DNA of 64,000 nt from Caenorhabditis elegans. Its lineage: Eukaryota > Nematoda > Chromadorea > Rhabditida > Rhabditidae. The first letter of the stretch is position 1; every line of letters starts with the position of its first letter. This document shows positions 42,324 to 55,320 of this stretch, piece after piece. The notes below the pieces were generated by a model. The model saw only the letters and a program-made list of their open reading frames with translations, had not been told where the DNA came from and searched no databases. Location of the stretch: NCBI RefSeq assembly GCF_000002985.6, contig NC_003282.8, positions 744,001 to 808,000 on the forward strand, written 5' to 3'. Made by a program: the position numbers and the translations under genes.

Positions 42324-45300
42324 TTAAAAATTAAGTTTTTCTCCAATAGATTTCCGAATAATTTCCACCAAAATCTGGAATTCCTTCTGTTTTCCAGTGT
42401 CATTTTTCTGTTTTTCCAGGAATTTTCCGATTTCGAAAGCGGCAATTTCGAACATCATTTGATTACGCTCACGGGTGATCTGAAAATTTAAATTTTTTTG
42501 GGGGGAATTTCGGATTTTTGTCAAAATTGAATTTTTAGGAATTTTATTAAAAATTCGGAAAACTTTTCCACAAAAAAAAGTTTTCTTTGCAATTTTTTTT
42601 CTGAATTTTACTGGAAATTTAAGAGTTGTTTTCGAATTTTTAGGTGCAAATTATCTAGAAATTGCAATTTTTCATTCATTTTCGATTGAAAATTAGATTT
42701 TTTCTGAAACTTTACATTTTTAGGAACAAAAATTTGAATAAATTTTTTTTTTGAAATTTTTGGAAAAAAAATTTTTCCGAAATTTTTTTTTTCCAAAAAC
42801 CATTTCTATGCCATTTTTTCTAAATTTTCCGAATTTTGAGCTTATTTCGCACTGAAATATCAATTTTCTCTCAAAAATCCAAATCCCCGCATACCAAATC
42901 ATCCCTAATCGCAGTAACATATGCTCCGAGCAATGAGCAATACTGTACATAATGTTGCTCATAAATCACAGTTTCTCGTTCTAAAATCTGCGTTTTAATT
43001 GCTCCGAGAAGGTCTCGACACGACTGGGATGACGTGGAAAGCGTCATTTGGCGGATTGTGTTACGTTTTGGTGACCACAAGGCGAAACGGTATTCGATGC
43101 TGAAAAAATGTTGGTTTTGAGGGGTTTTAGAGCATTTTTTAAGCTAAAAATTTTTTTTCAAAAAAGTAAGACTAATATTGTTAGTTTCAAAAAATTTTGA
43201 TGTTTAAAAAATTGTTAAAATTTCGAAAAAAAAAATTTTTTTGTGAAAATTTTTTTTTCTCAAAATTTTTATTGCGAAATTCGATTTCTCCGTGGTTTTT
43301 TATCCATTGGAGCAAATTTGGAGTTCTAGTGCATATTTGCGTAAAATCCGGTGTTTTAGGTTACGGTAGTCGGTGTTTGCGTACTTTTGGAGCTACAGTA
43401 ACCCAGAAATTTCGAAAATTGAGCTAAAAACCAAAGAGTAATAGATTTTTGTGAAAAATCCCCGGATTCTCCATGCTTTTTTACCCTTTATGATCAAATT
43501 TCAGGAATTTAGAGCATAATTGCGTAGAATCCGGTGTTTGCGTACTTTCGGAACTACAGTAACCCGGAAATTTGTCGGCGAAGCATTTTTTCGCGGCTCA
43601 AGATTTTTCAAGATCAAATTTCAGTGAAAAAAATCGAGGTTTAGTGCTTATTTGCGTAAGACTCGGTGTTTGCGTACTTTCGGAGGTACAGTAACCCGGA
43701 AATTTTGAAAACCAGGTTGGAAATCTGTAAAAAATTGGGTTTTAGTGAAAAATTCGGATTCTCCGTGCTTTTTACACCCCGTCGACTCAAATTTCAGATT
43801 GCTAAGGCGAAATTGCGTAAGATCTCGTGTTTTGGATTACGGTAGCTCGGTGTTTGCGTACTTTCGGAGCTACAGTAACCCGGAAACCTCAAAATCCAAG
43901 CTAGAAACTGGAAAATTTGCCGAAATCAATAAGAATCAAAAGGGAGTTCGACATTTTTCGTGAAAAGGTCAAATTGCTGGAAAATTCGCCGAAAAATTAC
44001 TGCAACGTGAATTTCACAAAAAACGGGCGGGGTTGGATTAAAATTTCCAATTCATTTCTTTGTTTCCAATCAACTCCAACTCGCTCTTCAACTCCAACTC
44101 GCAAAGGATTTCTCAGTGAAACGAAATGTCTGCCCGTGGAAATACATCAGCTCAAAATCGTGCAGCCAGTGCTCTCGGAGCAGCTGCATCTTCAACTTCT
44201 GGACAACCGGCAGAAACGCCACGTGCAGCTCTGAAACGCCACGTGGCTCCGACTGAAGGATTGGCTGTTGCTCAGGTAGGGTTTCGAGCCAAAAAATCGG
44301 AATTTTTCGATATTTTCCGGGGGAAAAATGGCTTTTACTCGACTATTACGAGCTTTCTCGTTGAAAAATCAACTGTAAATCCAAATTTTCCACTCAAAAT
44401 AGGATTTTTATCGGATTTTTGAGTGTAACACTGCAACTTTTTCCTCACGAGGGACGAAGAAAAGTGGTTTCTAGGCCATGGCCGAGGGGCCGACAAGTTT
44501 CAGCGGCCATTTATCTTGCTTTGTTTTCCGCCTGTTTTCTTTCGTTTTTCATCGATTTTTTTCGTTTTTTCTTAATAAAACTGATAAATAAATATTTTTT
44601 GCAGATGCTAAAACAATTTCCAATTAAAAAAATTATGTATTCAGTGGGCAAGCAGCGGTGAAAGTGGTCAATGCAATATGATGGATTACGGGAATAAAAA
44701 ACCCAAACTTTTTCTGAAACATGGTATATATTCTGCTTAGAGGCTGAAACTACCCGATTTTTATAACTAGACCGCTGAAAAAGTTTTGAGATTTTCAAAA
44801 CTCGACATTTTGTGCGAAAATCTCGACTTTTTCACCAAAAAAGTTGAATTTTGGAAACCTCAAAACTTTTTCAGCGGTCTCGTTATGAAAATCAGGTAGT
44901 TTCAGCCTCTAAGCATCATATGTATCATGTTTCAGAAAAAGTTTGGGTTTTTTATTCCCGTAATCCATCATATTGCATTGACCACTTTCACCGCTGCTTG
45001 CCCACTGAATACATAATTTTTTTACTTGGAAATTGTTTTAGCATCTGCAAAAAATATTTATTCATCAGTTTTAATAAGAAACAACGGGAAAAAGCTGTGA
45101 AAAACAAAAGAAAACAGGCGGAAAACAAAGCAAGATAAATGGCCGCTGAAACTTGTCGGCCCCTCGGCCATGGCCTAGAAACCACTTTTCCTCGTCCCTC
45201 GTGAGGAAAAAGTTGCAGTGTGTAAAACCTTGTGAAAACCCGAATTTTCGACTTGAAAAGTGCGTAAAAATGCAGATTTACAGTCAATTTTCTAGAAAAA

Positions 45301-48300
45301 ATTGGTTTCTAGTCAGTTTTTCATGCCAAAAACTGCTAAACTCATAGCTTTTAGGTCTAAATTCAGTTGAATTTAGACTGAAAACCTCGATTCGAAGCCA
45401 ATTTTCGGCTTTTTTGGGAGGAAATTCATATTTATACTCGATTTTTGCAGAATGACATACACAATTTCCTGTTCGAATCACACGGACAAATCTTCGATAT
45501 GGCGATGATGTACGCCGAATCGGCCGGTTTCAAACGAGATCACCTCTCGTACGCCGCGTTCGGTTTGATCGCATTCTTCTTGGTTTTCGGATCTGTGGCA
45601 CGTCTTTTGTGCAATTTGATCGGTTTCGGGTATCCGACGTACGCCAGTGTTAAGGTGAGTGGCACGCCTTTGTTGAAGGCATACAAATGAGCCTGGTAGG
45701 CAAAGATAGGATGCCTTGTAGGCATGTGTAGGCATGAGCTATTTTCTGCATTGCAGATCATCTTGGCGACAGTAGGAGCATACCGCCTTTTAGACACGCG
45801 TGAGTAACCTTGTAGGCATGAGTAGGTCGCCTGGTAGGCAACGGTAGGCTGCCTTGTAGACTGAAGGTAGGTTTCCCTGTAGGCAGGCAAACAGCCAGGT
45901 CTACCGTCTTTTCCCTATTTCGTAGGCACCAGGCAGACGTAGATCATCTTCGCGATAGAGATACGTTGATTTGTAGGTAGGAGTAGACAGAGGCCTCCTC
46001 TAGAGGAAGATGTCAAATATGTGGGCAGGCGTAGGTCGCCTTTTAGGCAGCCATTAGCTCAAAAAACCTTATCTACATTGATGGCTAGGTAGATGTACAC
46101 AGAGGAGGGTCAACTTATAGGCAACGGTAGGCAGACATGTTGGAAGGCGTAGACCGCTTAGTAGGCAGGCATAGACGGCCTTGTATGCATGAGGAAGTCG
46201 TATAAACATACTATAGGCGTAGGTCTTCTTTCCAGCGGACATGCACGAATGTTATCTGACTGAACCTTTTCTACAGTGTAGACAAGGTAGGTGTAGGTCG
46301 CCTTGAAGGCATGATCACTGTAGACAGGACAAGGCATTATAGACCGACATGTAGGTAGGCATAGACCGGCTTATAGGTACAAAGCAGGCCGCCTTTCAGA
46401 CAATTGGCTTTGTAGGCACAAAGAAGGCGTAGGCCTCCTGGTAGGCTTTCTCAAATTTCACCGATTTCCAGGCAATCCGTTCGCCGGGAGGCGACGACGA
46501 CACGGTCTGGCTGATCTACTGGACATGTTTCGCAGTACTGTACCTCGTCGACTTTTTCTCGGAGGCAATTCTGTCGTGGTTCCCGTTCTACTATATTGCG
46601 AAGGCATGCTTCCTGGTGTACTTGTATCTTCCACAAACTCAAGGATCTGTCATGTTCTATGAGACAATTGTAGATCCTTTGGTCATTTTTGTTGATAAGA
46701 ATCTTGATAAGTTCTATTATAATAGGTCCAACTAGAAGGCCAATGCACACACAACGAAGTAGCGACGAACTAAACGAAATTTTGATGAGCCAAAAAAAAA
46801 AAGTGAAAAATGAATAAATATTCAGTTTTTGTGTGTTTTTTTCGACTTTTCTGCACTTTTTCAGGACGAAAATCGAATTCTCCGCGATTTTTCGCTCCTG
46901 GGCACCGAATTTCGGAGTTTTTGTGCAAAATTGCGTCAAATTCGGTGTTTGCGTACCTTTGGGAGGTTCCAGTAATCTCTTACGCGTTTTTCTGCACTTT
47001 AAAGATGAAAATCGCTTTTTTTCGCGATTTTTCACCCCTATAACACAGTTTCAGGGATCTAGTACAAAATTGCGTAAGATACAGTGTATTGGGTTACTGT
47101 AGCACGGTGTTCTCGTACTTTTGAAGCTACAGTAACCTCTTACGCGCTTTTCTGCACTTTGCAGGTCGAAAATCGCTTTTTCCGCGATTTTTCGCTCCTG
47201 TTCACCGAATTTCCGGGTTTTTGTGCAAAGTTGCGTCAAACCCGGTGTTTGCGTGATTTTGGCGCTACAGTAATCCGGATTACATTTATTTTTTGATTTT
47301 CCACATTTTCTGCGCATTATCAGCACGGTAATCAACAAATTTTTGCGATTTTCCAAATGTTTCACTCAAATTTTAACATTTTTATGCGAAATTGCGTAAG
47401 ATCCAGTGTATCGGGGTACTGCAGCACGGTGTTTGCGTACTTTTGAAGCTACCGTAACTCGAAAATGTGGAAATTGAGCTAGAAGTGTCTAGTTTTGTGA
47501 GTTTCGACTCAAATTTGACCAGGAAATCGGGTTTGTGCTCAAAAACTGACGAAAAAAGAGATTTTCATGAATTTTGGGCAGTTTATCAGGAAATGTCGTA
47601 ATTTTATTTTTTTTTTCCAGAATCTTCCATGATTTTTCGCCTTTTTTGCAAGAAAAATCTTGTAAAAACGCAATTTTCGGATTTTTTTCTAGAATTTCTG
47701 GGTTTTGTGCAATATTGCGTAAAATCCAGTGTATCGGGGTACTGCAGCACGGTGTTTGCGTACTTTTGAAGCTACCGTTACCCGAAAATGTGGAAATTGA
47801 GCTAGAAGTGCCTAGTTTTGTGAGTTTCGGCTTAAATTTAGTGAAAAATTCGATTTTGAGCTCAAAATTTAAATTTTTCATGATTTTTGGGCCATTTTTC
47901 CTAAATTTTTACCTATCTCCAACCGGAGAATTCAAATAAGCGGCAATCAAAATGGTCATTGCAAAATGTTCATCTCCCATCGAATATTGCTCATAATTTT
48001 TCAGCAAATTCTCGTAAAATGGCATAAAAGCGTCCAATCCGGCGACTTTTCCGCTCATTCGGAGTCCAATTTTCGCGTCTTTTGCCGCAGCCAAAATATA
48101 TCCGTTTAAAATGCGATGAGCACACTCTGCGATGACGTCATCCGCCAGAATTTCTGCTCCAATCAGAAAAACTTCCGCGATGTGAACGTAGAATTCGTTG
48201 GGTTCGGCGAACGCGAAAAACGCGGATTTTCGTTCAGAAAACAGCAAGAGAGTCCAGAGAAGCGAGAGACGGACGATTTCCACGTCATCTGGGGTTACTG

Positions 48301-50273
48301 TACCGTGGCGGCGTTCGACTGCGTCAAGGACACGGCGAACTGGGATAAGTGTCCAGCAATTGTCTAAAATTGGGTTAAGACCCTTGCCGAACTCGTAGAT
48401 TATCGATTTTGAGGAGGAATCCTGGAAAAAATTGATTTTTGAGAGGTAATTTAGCGATTTTTAGCAGAATTTATGGGATTTTTCTGAAATTTTTTTTTTA
48501 ATATCCTGACAAAAATAGAGATTTTTCAAAGAAAATTTCAATTTTTTATAAAAAAAAAGAGAAAATCTGTGTTTTTTTTTTGTTGGTAAATTATCGATTA
48601 TCCTGGGTTTTTTCTCCAAAAAATCAATAAAATATTACTGTAGCAATTTCCTCCAAATAAAGTGTCTTAATTTGATCGATTGATGAGCGTGCCAGTTCCA
48701 GAATTGGGTCGGGTGTGCTGAAAATTAGAAATTTTAAGTTTTTCGGGGTTACTGTAGCTTCAAAAATACGCAAACACCGGATATTACGAAATTTTGCACT
48801 AAAATCAGATTTTCTTTGAATTTTTGGGTTACTGTAGCTTCAAAATTAGGCAAACATCGGATTTTACGAACTTTTACACGGAATTTTGACTTTTTTAAAT
48901 TTTCGTGGTTACTGTAGCTCCAGGAGTACGCAAAAAACGGATGTTACGAAATTTTGCACTAAACTTCGATTTTTCTGAATTTTTGGGTTACTGTAGGTTC
49001 AAAAATACGCAAACATCGGATTTTACGAAAGTTTGCAGTAAAAATCAAAAAAAAAAGGTTTCTGGTGTGAAAAAACATGGGAACCCCGCATTTTAAGTTA
49101 AAACTTCTCAGAGAACCCAATTTTTGGCATGTTTTCACTGAAATTTTTCGAATTTTCCGGGTTACTGTAGCTTCAAAAGTACGCAAGCACAATTTACCTT
49201 CCCGCAGAGGTTTCCGGTCGTAATTTGCAGTTATCGAAGAGTTTTACGGCGTTTTTTTGCTGTCGAGAGACCAAATTTCGGCCGAATTTCGCGGTTAGAT
49301 CCAGTTGAACAGCGTCCTGAAATTTCTCAGATTTTCCATTTTTCACGGAAAAAAAATTTAAGCCGAAAATTTCAAAAATGTCAATTATTTTCCAGAAAAC
49401 CTATAATTTTTCAGAAAAAAATCGATAATTTTCAAATTTTACCGTCGCCAGTCGATTATATTTCTCCTGATCCTCTCGATTTCCATATTCTTCCAAAACT
49501 TCCAACTCATTCATCATTTCCTCCACAACTTTTGTAGGCGGAGCTTGAGCCGGTGGCTCCGGAGCACCTTTTTGCTCATTTTCCGGCTCTTTTTGCTGCC
49601 GAGAAGCCTTGAATTTGCTGATTTTTTTGGGCTTTTTTTGAGTTTCCTCCGAGGCTTTATTTCCTCGATTTTTCAAAAATTCCAGCAATTTCGGATCGAA
49701 TCTCTCGGTAATTTCCAGCTTCATTTCTTGAATTTTCTCAAAATCCAGAGATTTCAAATATTTCTCGTTTTCAGCTTGAAAATCGTCACTTCCCGATGGA
49801 TTTTCAGTGGTTTCCTGCTTAAAATCCAGATTTTCCGCCAAATTTCCATTGATCCGGTCGAATTCCGCGGCGAAAAAGCTCTTTCCGCCTAAATTCGTCA
49901 GAGTTTTTGGATTTTCCGCCGAAAAATACGCAGAAAGATCCAGCGGCTCGGGGAATCCGTCATCTTTCGAGTATAATTGGAATTTCTGAAGATTTTCCGC
50001 CAAAATCTCCGATCTTTCCGCGAAATTTCGCTCTTTAACTGGGAAAAGCACGCCGGAAGCGGCCTGCTCCTCATCAAAATCGATTTGAAAACGGGCGGCC
50101 TGATCGCGGACGACTTTCGACGGCAATGAAGCAACTTCCTCGACTTTCTGCCGATTTTTCATCTTATGAATCTCGACACTCGGTTTTTTGTTCGCCGCCT
50201 CCCATTCTTCCTGCATTTTGAGCAGATCATCGTCGGTTTCCGTCGCCGTAGGACGTTTTACGTGTTCTGACAT
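42324..50273 (-). CDS. RPAP1 homologue (RNA polymerase II-associated protein 1)
   Basis: A nuclear/cytoplasmic factor thought to act in RNA polymerase II assembly or function, 632 aa. Exons on the minus strand: 50273-49443, 49316-49198, 48717-48639, 48421-47913, 43099-42895, 42479-42324; phases agree. The RPAP1_N motif is at about 178-204 (IQEMKLEITERFDPKLLEFL). The first exon is otherwise acidic and disordered. Exon 4 carries HIAEVFLIGAEIL and FYENLLKNYEQYSMGDEHFA, and exon 5 carries FALWSPKRNTIRQMTL, matching the C-terminal helical repeats of RPAP1. It is much shorter than vertebrate RPAP1 (over 1300 aa). Intron 4 is 4.8 kb and holds a whole gene on the other strand. The start follows a TTTTCAG trans-splice-like acceptor, and the gene is probably last in an operon with TIM21 and the SKP1-like gene. 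Confidence 0.85.
43340..43900. repeat. GTTTGCGTACTTTCGGAGCTACAGTAACCC repeats, cluster 1
   Basis: Four loose copies contain GTTTGCGTACTTTCGGAGCT followed by ACAGTAACCCGGAAA, spaced about 110-190 bp, in RPAP1 intron 4. The same family fills 46905-47775 and 48745-49190, the latter in the opposite orientation. Confidence 0.75.
44126..46735 (+). CDS. REEP5/YOP1-type ER membrane-shaping protein
   Basis: The product is a TB2/DP1/HVA22-family protein of 205 aa that wedges into ER tubule membranes. Exons: 44126-44275, 45451-45654, 46472-46735. The family core is clear: the hairpin DHLSYAAFGLIAFFLVFGSV and LLCNLIGFGYPTYASVKAI (about 80-120), then DDTVWLIYWTCFAVLYLVDF, FPFYYIAKACFLVYLYLPQT and VIFVDKNLDKFYYNRSN. 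The N-terminal 50 residues are an Ala/Ser/Pro-rich extension absent from yeast Yop1. The gene lies entirely within intron 4 of the RPAP1 gene, on the opposite strand. Its intron 1 contains a 0.8-kb palindrome and intron 2 an 800-bp GTAGGC array. AATAAA is at 46813-46818. Confidence 0.9.
44427..45222. repeat. Near-perfect 0.8-kb palindrome (foldback element)
   Basis: The left arm (about 44427-44795) and right arm (about 44856-45222) are reverse complements with only scattered differences, separated by about 60 bp. Outer ends are CACTGCAACTTTTTCCTCAC and its complement. Both arms keep the same 95-codon open frame (core YCIDHFHRCLPTEYIIFL), one on each strand. It lies in intron 1 of the REEP-type gene and intron 4 of RPAP1. 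No transposase is present. Confidence 0.9.
45655..46450. repeat. GTAGGCAGGCGTAGGTCGCC array, about 800 bp
   Basis: Dozens of imperfect units built from TTGTAGGCA and GTAGGTCGCC fill intron 2 of the REEP-type gene. It is the largest member of a family also seen at 6325, 8285, 9350 and 10495. Confidence 0.8.
46905..47775. repeat. GTTTGCGTACTTT repeats, cluster 2
   Basis: Five copies have TTGCGTAAGATCCAGTGTAT or TTGCGTCAAATTCGGTGTTT next to GCGTACTTTTGAAGCTAC. They lie between the REEP-type stop and RPAP1 exon 4. Two copies (about 47380-47475 and 47700-47790) are almost identical. Confidence 0.75.
48745..49190. repeat. Inverted copies of the GTTTGCGTA repeat
   Basis: GGTTACTGTAGCTTCAAAAA with TACGCAAACA and GGATTTTACGAAA recur about five times in RPAP1 intron 2, in the opposite orientation to clusters 1 and 2. 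Confidence 0.75.
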
Positions 50274-50371
50274 TTCTGAAAATCTAAATTTTATCGATTT
50301 CTTACGAAAAAATGCTGAAAAACACCCGTTTTTATCGATTTTTCCATTACAATCGGTAAAAAACCTGATAT

Positions 50372-50440
50372 TTCAAAAGTTTGCGCGTCAAGTCTGTCGC
50401 CGGGTACGCAGACACACCATCACGTCAGATTGCACATTTT
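50372..50440. promoter_or_regulatory. Element shared by both operon spacers, copy 1
   Basis: The 39-base core 50398-50436 (GCCGGGTACGCAGACACACC onward) is identical to 51634-51672; flanks match with a few changes. This copy lies 125-163 bases upstream of the RPAP1 start, in the spacer after the SKP1-like gene. Function unknown; it may equally be a dispersed repeat. Confidence 0.55.
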
Positions 50441-50642
50441 GAGAAAGAATTCTTCAAAAATGGGGAATTTTCGATTAAAAATCGCTATCATGTCTATAAA
50501 AATTGGAAGTTTTCACGATTCTAACGTAAAATTACTGGAAAATCTAAATCTCAACGATTTTTCGATAAAAAAAAATTCAAAAATAACACCGAAACACTGG
50601 ATCGGACTTAGTATGAGCTGAAGAATATTTTAAAATAGAACT

Positions 50643-50648
50643 TTTATT
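50643..50648 (-). other. Poly(A) signal of the SKP1-like gene
   Basis: AATAAA on the minus strand lies about 104 bases past the stop and about 370 bases before the RPAP1 start, as expected inside a nematode operon. Confidence 0.45.
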
Positions 50649-50751
50649 GACGCAATGAAATTTTAACGATATACAGCACTAAATAGAAAAAAATCTTTTG
50701 CAATAAGACCGGCTTTATGTGAAATTGAATAAATTTGAAATGGAAAATCGA

Positions 50752-51406
50752 TCAATCTGCCCAAGTATCAGTGGATGTAGACGGCTGCTGGCACGGCTCA
50801 GGAAGTTGGAAAATTTCTCGCATTTCCTCGGCGCTTTTCCCATTGATACGACTGGCGACTGTTTGGGTTCCATAATTCACGAGTCCGGTAATATCCAAAT
50901 CATAGGCAGCTTTAATAACAGCTAGCAAGTTTCCCATCGGCAGTACACTGAAAAAATGTTGATCCCAGGACGGAATGACGACTTTCTTTTTGCCTTTTTC
51001 GGCTTTTGCAATCTCTGGATCGTCTCCCTTGTGTTGATCACACCATTTAATCAGTAGATCCAATGTGTATTCATGTTCATCAACAGGTATCGGCTTAATC
51101 TCCGCACAGTCTTCTTTATCATATCCTAGCTCTTTGATAGTTGTAGAAATAGTGCTGGAGAGCTGGAGAGCACGGATATCTGCCTGCAGCACCTCTCCAT
51201 TGGAAGAAGCCAGTTGAAGTAGGCGAGGTGGTGCGCTTGGAGGAGCCGGCTTTGGAGCACTAAAAAAAGCGCGATTTCTGATTTTTTGAGAAAAAATTGC
51301 TGAAAAATAAAAAATTTTTAATGATTTTTCAATGAAAATTGGGAAAAATGCTATCAAAATACCTGGCTGGTGCACGTTTTTTATTGTTTTTCTTGTTCTT
51401 CGGCAT
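50752..51406 (-). CDS. SKP1-related protein (SKR family)
   Basis: The product is a small SCF ubiquitin-ligase adaptor of 183 aa that would link cullin to F-box proteins. Exons on the minus strand: 51406-51363 and 51259-50752. A basic start (MPKNKKNNKKR) and an Ala/Pro linker precede the Skp1 POZ fold: LASSNGEVLQADIRALQLSS, then TLDLLIKWCDQHKGDD, the conserved WDQHFFSVL (family W-D-x-x-F), MGNLLAVIKAAYDLDITGL, and the Skp1 C-terminal INGKSAEEMREIFQLPEP. The usual ending WCED is replaced by STSTDTWAD. The long basic/Pro-rich N-terminus is unusual for the family. It lies between TIM21 and RPAP1 with spacers of about 410 and 480 bases. Confidence 0.88.
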
Positions 51407-51608
51407 CTGCTTTCTGGCCCAAATTTGATGTCTGAAATACACAAAATATAGGTTTTTTTAAAGTTTTTGTGTGAAAATTCGAAAATTTTCGATTGAAAAT
51501 CGATATTTCAGCAATCAAAATTGGTAAATTTCCCGAAAATTGCTTAAGAAATCCTGTTTTTATCGCTTTTTCGCTAAAAACGTTTTTAAAATCGAAAAAA
51601 AAAATATT

Positions 51609-51680
51609 TCGAAAGTTTGTGCGTCAAGTTTGGCGCCGGGTACGCAGACACACCATCACGTCAGATTGCACACTTTCCAG
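51609..51680. promoter_or_regulatory. Element shared by both operon spacers, copy 2
   Basis: The core 51634-51672 is identical over 39 bases to 50398-50436. It lies 228-266 bases upstream of the SKP1-like start, in the spacer after TIM21. Confidence 0.55.
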
Positions 51681-51764
51681 ATTTTTTTTGAAAAAAAAGT
51701 AATTTTCGAATAAAAATCGATGTTTAAGCTATTTTTTTTAACAAAATAATAAATCTAGATGCAA

Positions 51765-51770
51765 TTTATT
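51765..51770 (-). other. Poly(A) signal of the TIM21 gene
   Basis: AATAAA on the minus strand lies 48 bases after the TIM21 stop codon. Confidence 0.5.
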
Positions 51771-51817
51771 CAACAAAAAACCCTATTTAAACATAACAAT
51801 CACCAGAAAACAAGAAA

Positions 51818-52562
51818 TTATCGATTATCAATCAAAACATGGGTAGTTTTCGGTCGCCGCTTGTTCTCCACATACAAGAACCGCCACTGCCAATCTCCGT
51901 CTCGTTGCTCCATTTCAGCTTGAGCAATTCCCTCATCTCGGTCTCCTTTCACGTGGAAAAGCACCCGAATCCGCTGCATTCCGTCCTTCTCGTACTTGTG
52001 ATGTGCCACGTGGCGGCGGCGTCCACGTGACGTTTCCTCGCCGAATCCGGCGATTGAGGCGCCGAATATTTCCTGACAACGGCCATCATCACGTACCAAT
52101 GCGAGAGCTCTGCAAAAAATATTTGATTTAAATTGGTTTTTCCCGGAAAAAAGTGAAAAACCAACTTATTGAAAATTGTCTGCGGGGAATCTTGAGCGAA
52201 AAATTCCCCGGCGAGCACATAGATAAATGCACCAATTAGACCGATTCCAGCGACAACTGCCGTGTACATAAACGTGTTCGACGCCTTTTCAGCGACTTTT
52301 CCGCCAAATGTCGTCGGTTTCGCCTTCTCATGCACCAAAACTTCCTCCAAAATCGATCTCTGGAGCGCATGTTCCTGTTTTGAGGGTGATTTCTGTGATT
52401 TTTCAAGTGCTGTGATCGTTCGGGAGAAGCTGCGAAATTGGGATGGTGTTAGGAAGTAGCTGGAAGATTTTTCATTATTTTTCTCTAAAAATTGCCGAAA
52501 AGTTACCTTTTCAGCACATTTTGCGTGACTGCACCTGCACAAAGTTTGCTGAGCGGTGTCAT
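51818..52562 (-). CDS. TIM21 homologue, mitochondrial import
   Basis: The product is an inner-membrane subunit of the TIM23 presequence translocase, 203 aa. Exons on the minus strand: 52562-52507, 52429-52166, 52109-51818. The N-terminus is a basic presequence (MTPLSKLCAGAVTQNVLKRS). A single membrane span lies at about 72-92 (MYTAVVAGIGLIGAFIYVLA). The intermembrane-space domain carries QTIFNKALALVRDD, FGETS-like segments (GFGEETSRGRRRHVAH), RIRVLFHVKGDRDEGIAQAE and WQWRFLYVENKRR, as in the Tim21 family. The start follows a TTTTCAG acceptor (52563-52575 region). It heads a minus-strand cluster with the SKP1-like and RPAP1 genes and is divergent from the enoyl-CoA hydratase at 53024. Confidence 0.87.
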
Positions 52563-53023
52563 TACCTGAAAAGTCAAAAAATTTGAAAAAATTTAAAGGA
52601 AAAATTAAGAAAAACGGAAAAAAACTGATTTTGAGAAAAAAATAATTTTAAAAATAGGAAATATTCCAAAGAGACACCACAGAATGCCAGGGAAACTGAA
52701 AATTGGAGAATGCAAGTCTATAGTTTTTCCTGCAGCTTAGAAGTGAAAATAAAAGTATTTCCAAGTCGCCTATTTTTATATTAAATTTTATTTTGATAAA
52801 TTGATTTAAATCCACATTTTAAACAAAATTTTACTGAAATCATCTTGGAAAATCTCGCAGATTTCTTTCTAATAAAATTTTTTGCATCGTAATGCAAACG
52901 CGCTCTATCTACACATACTCCTCTCGGACAAACATTTATTTAATGAATTTTTGCGCGTTTTTAACCATTTTTCCACTATTTCTTGTCGAATTTTCACAAT
53001 TTTTTTAATGATTTTTTTGCAGA
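52563..53023. promoter_or_regulatory. Shared upstream region of TIM21 and ech-5
   Basis: The interval is 461 bases between divergent start codons of two mitochondrial genes, with no ORF of its own. CGCGCTCTATCTACACA at about 52899-52915 is the only less A/T-rich part. It is probably a bidirectional promoter; no named factor site was recognised. Confidence 0.5.

Positions 53024-55320
<2,297 letters not shown>

Noticed and set aside
44511-45138. Two 95-codon ORFs, one on each strand
   Set aside because: They are the same sequence in the two arms of the palindrome, lie in introns, and show no family resemblance. I list them with the repeat rather than as genes.
46451-47035. 194-codon ORF on the minus strand
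   Set aside because: It is the antisense shadow of REEP-type exon 3 running into repeat sequence.
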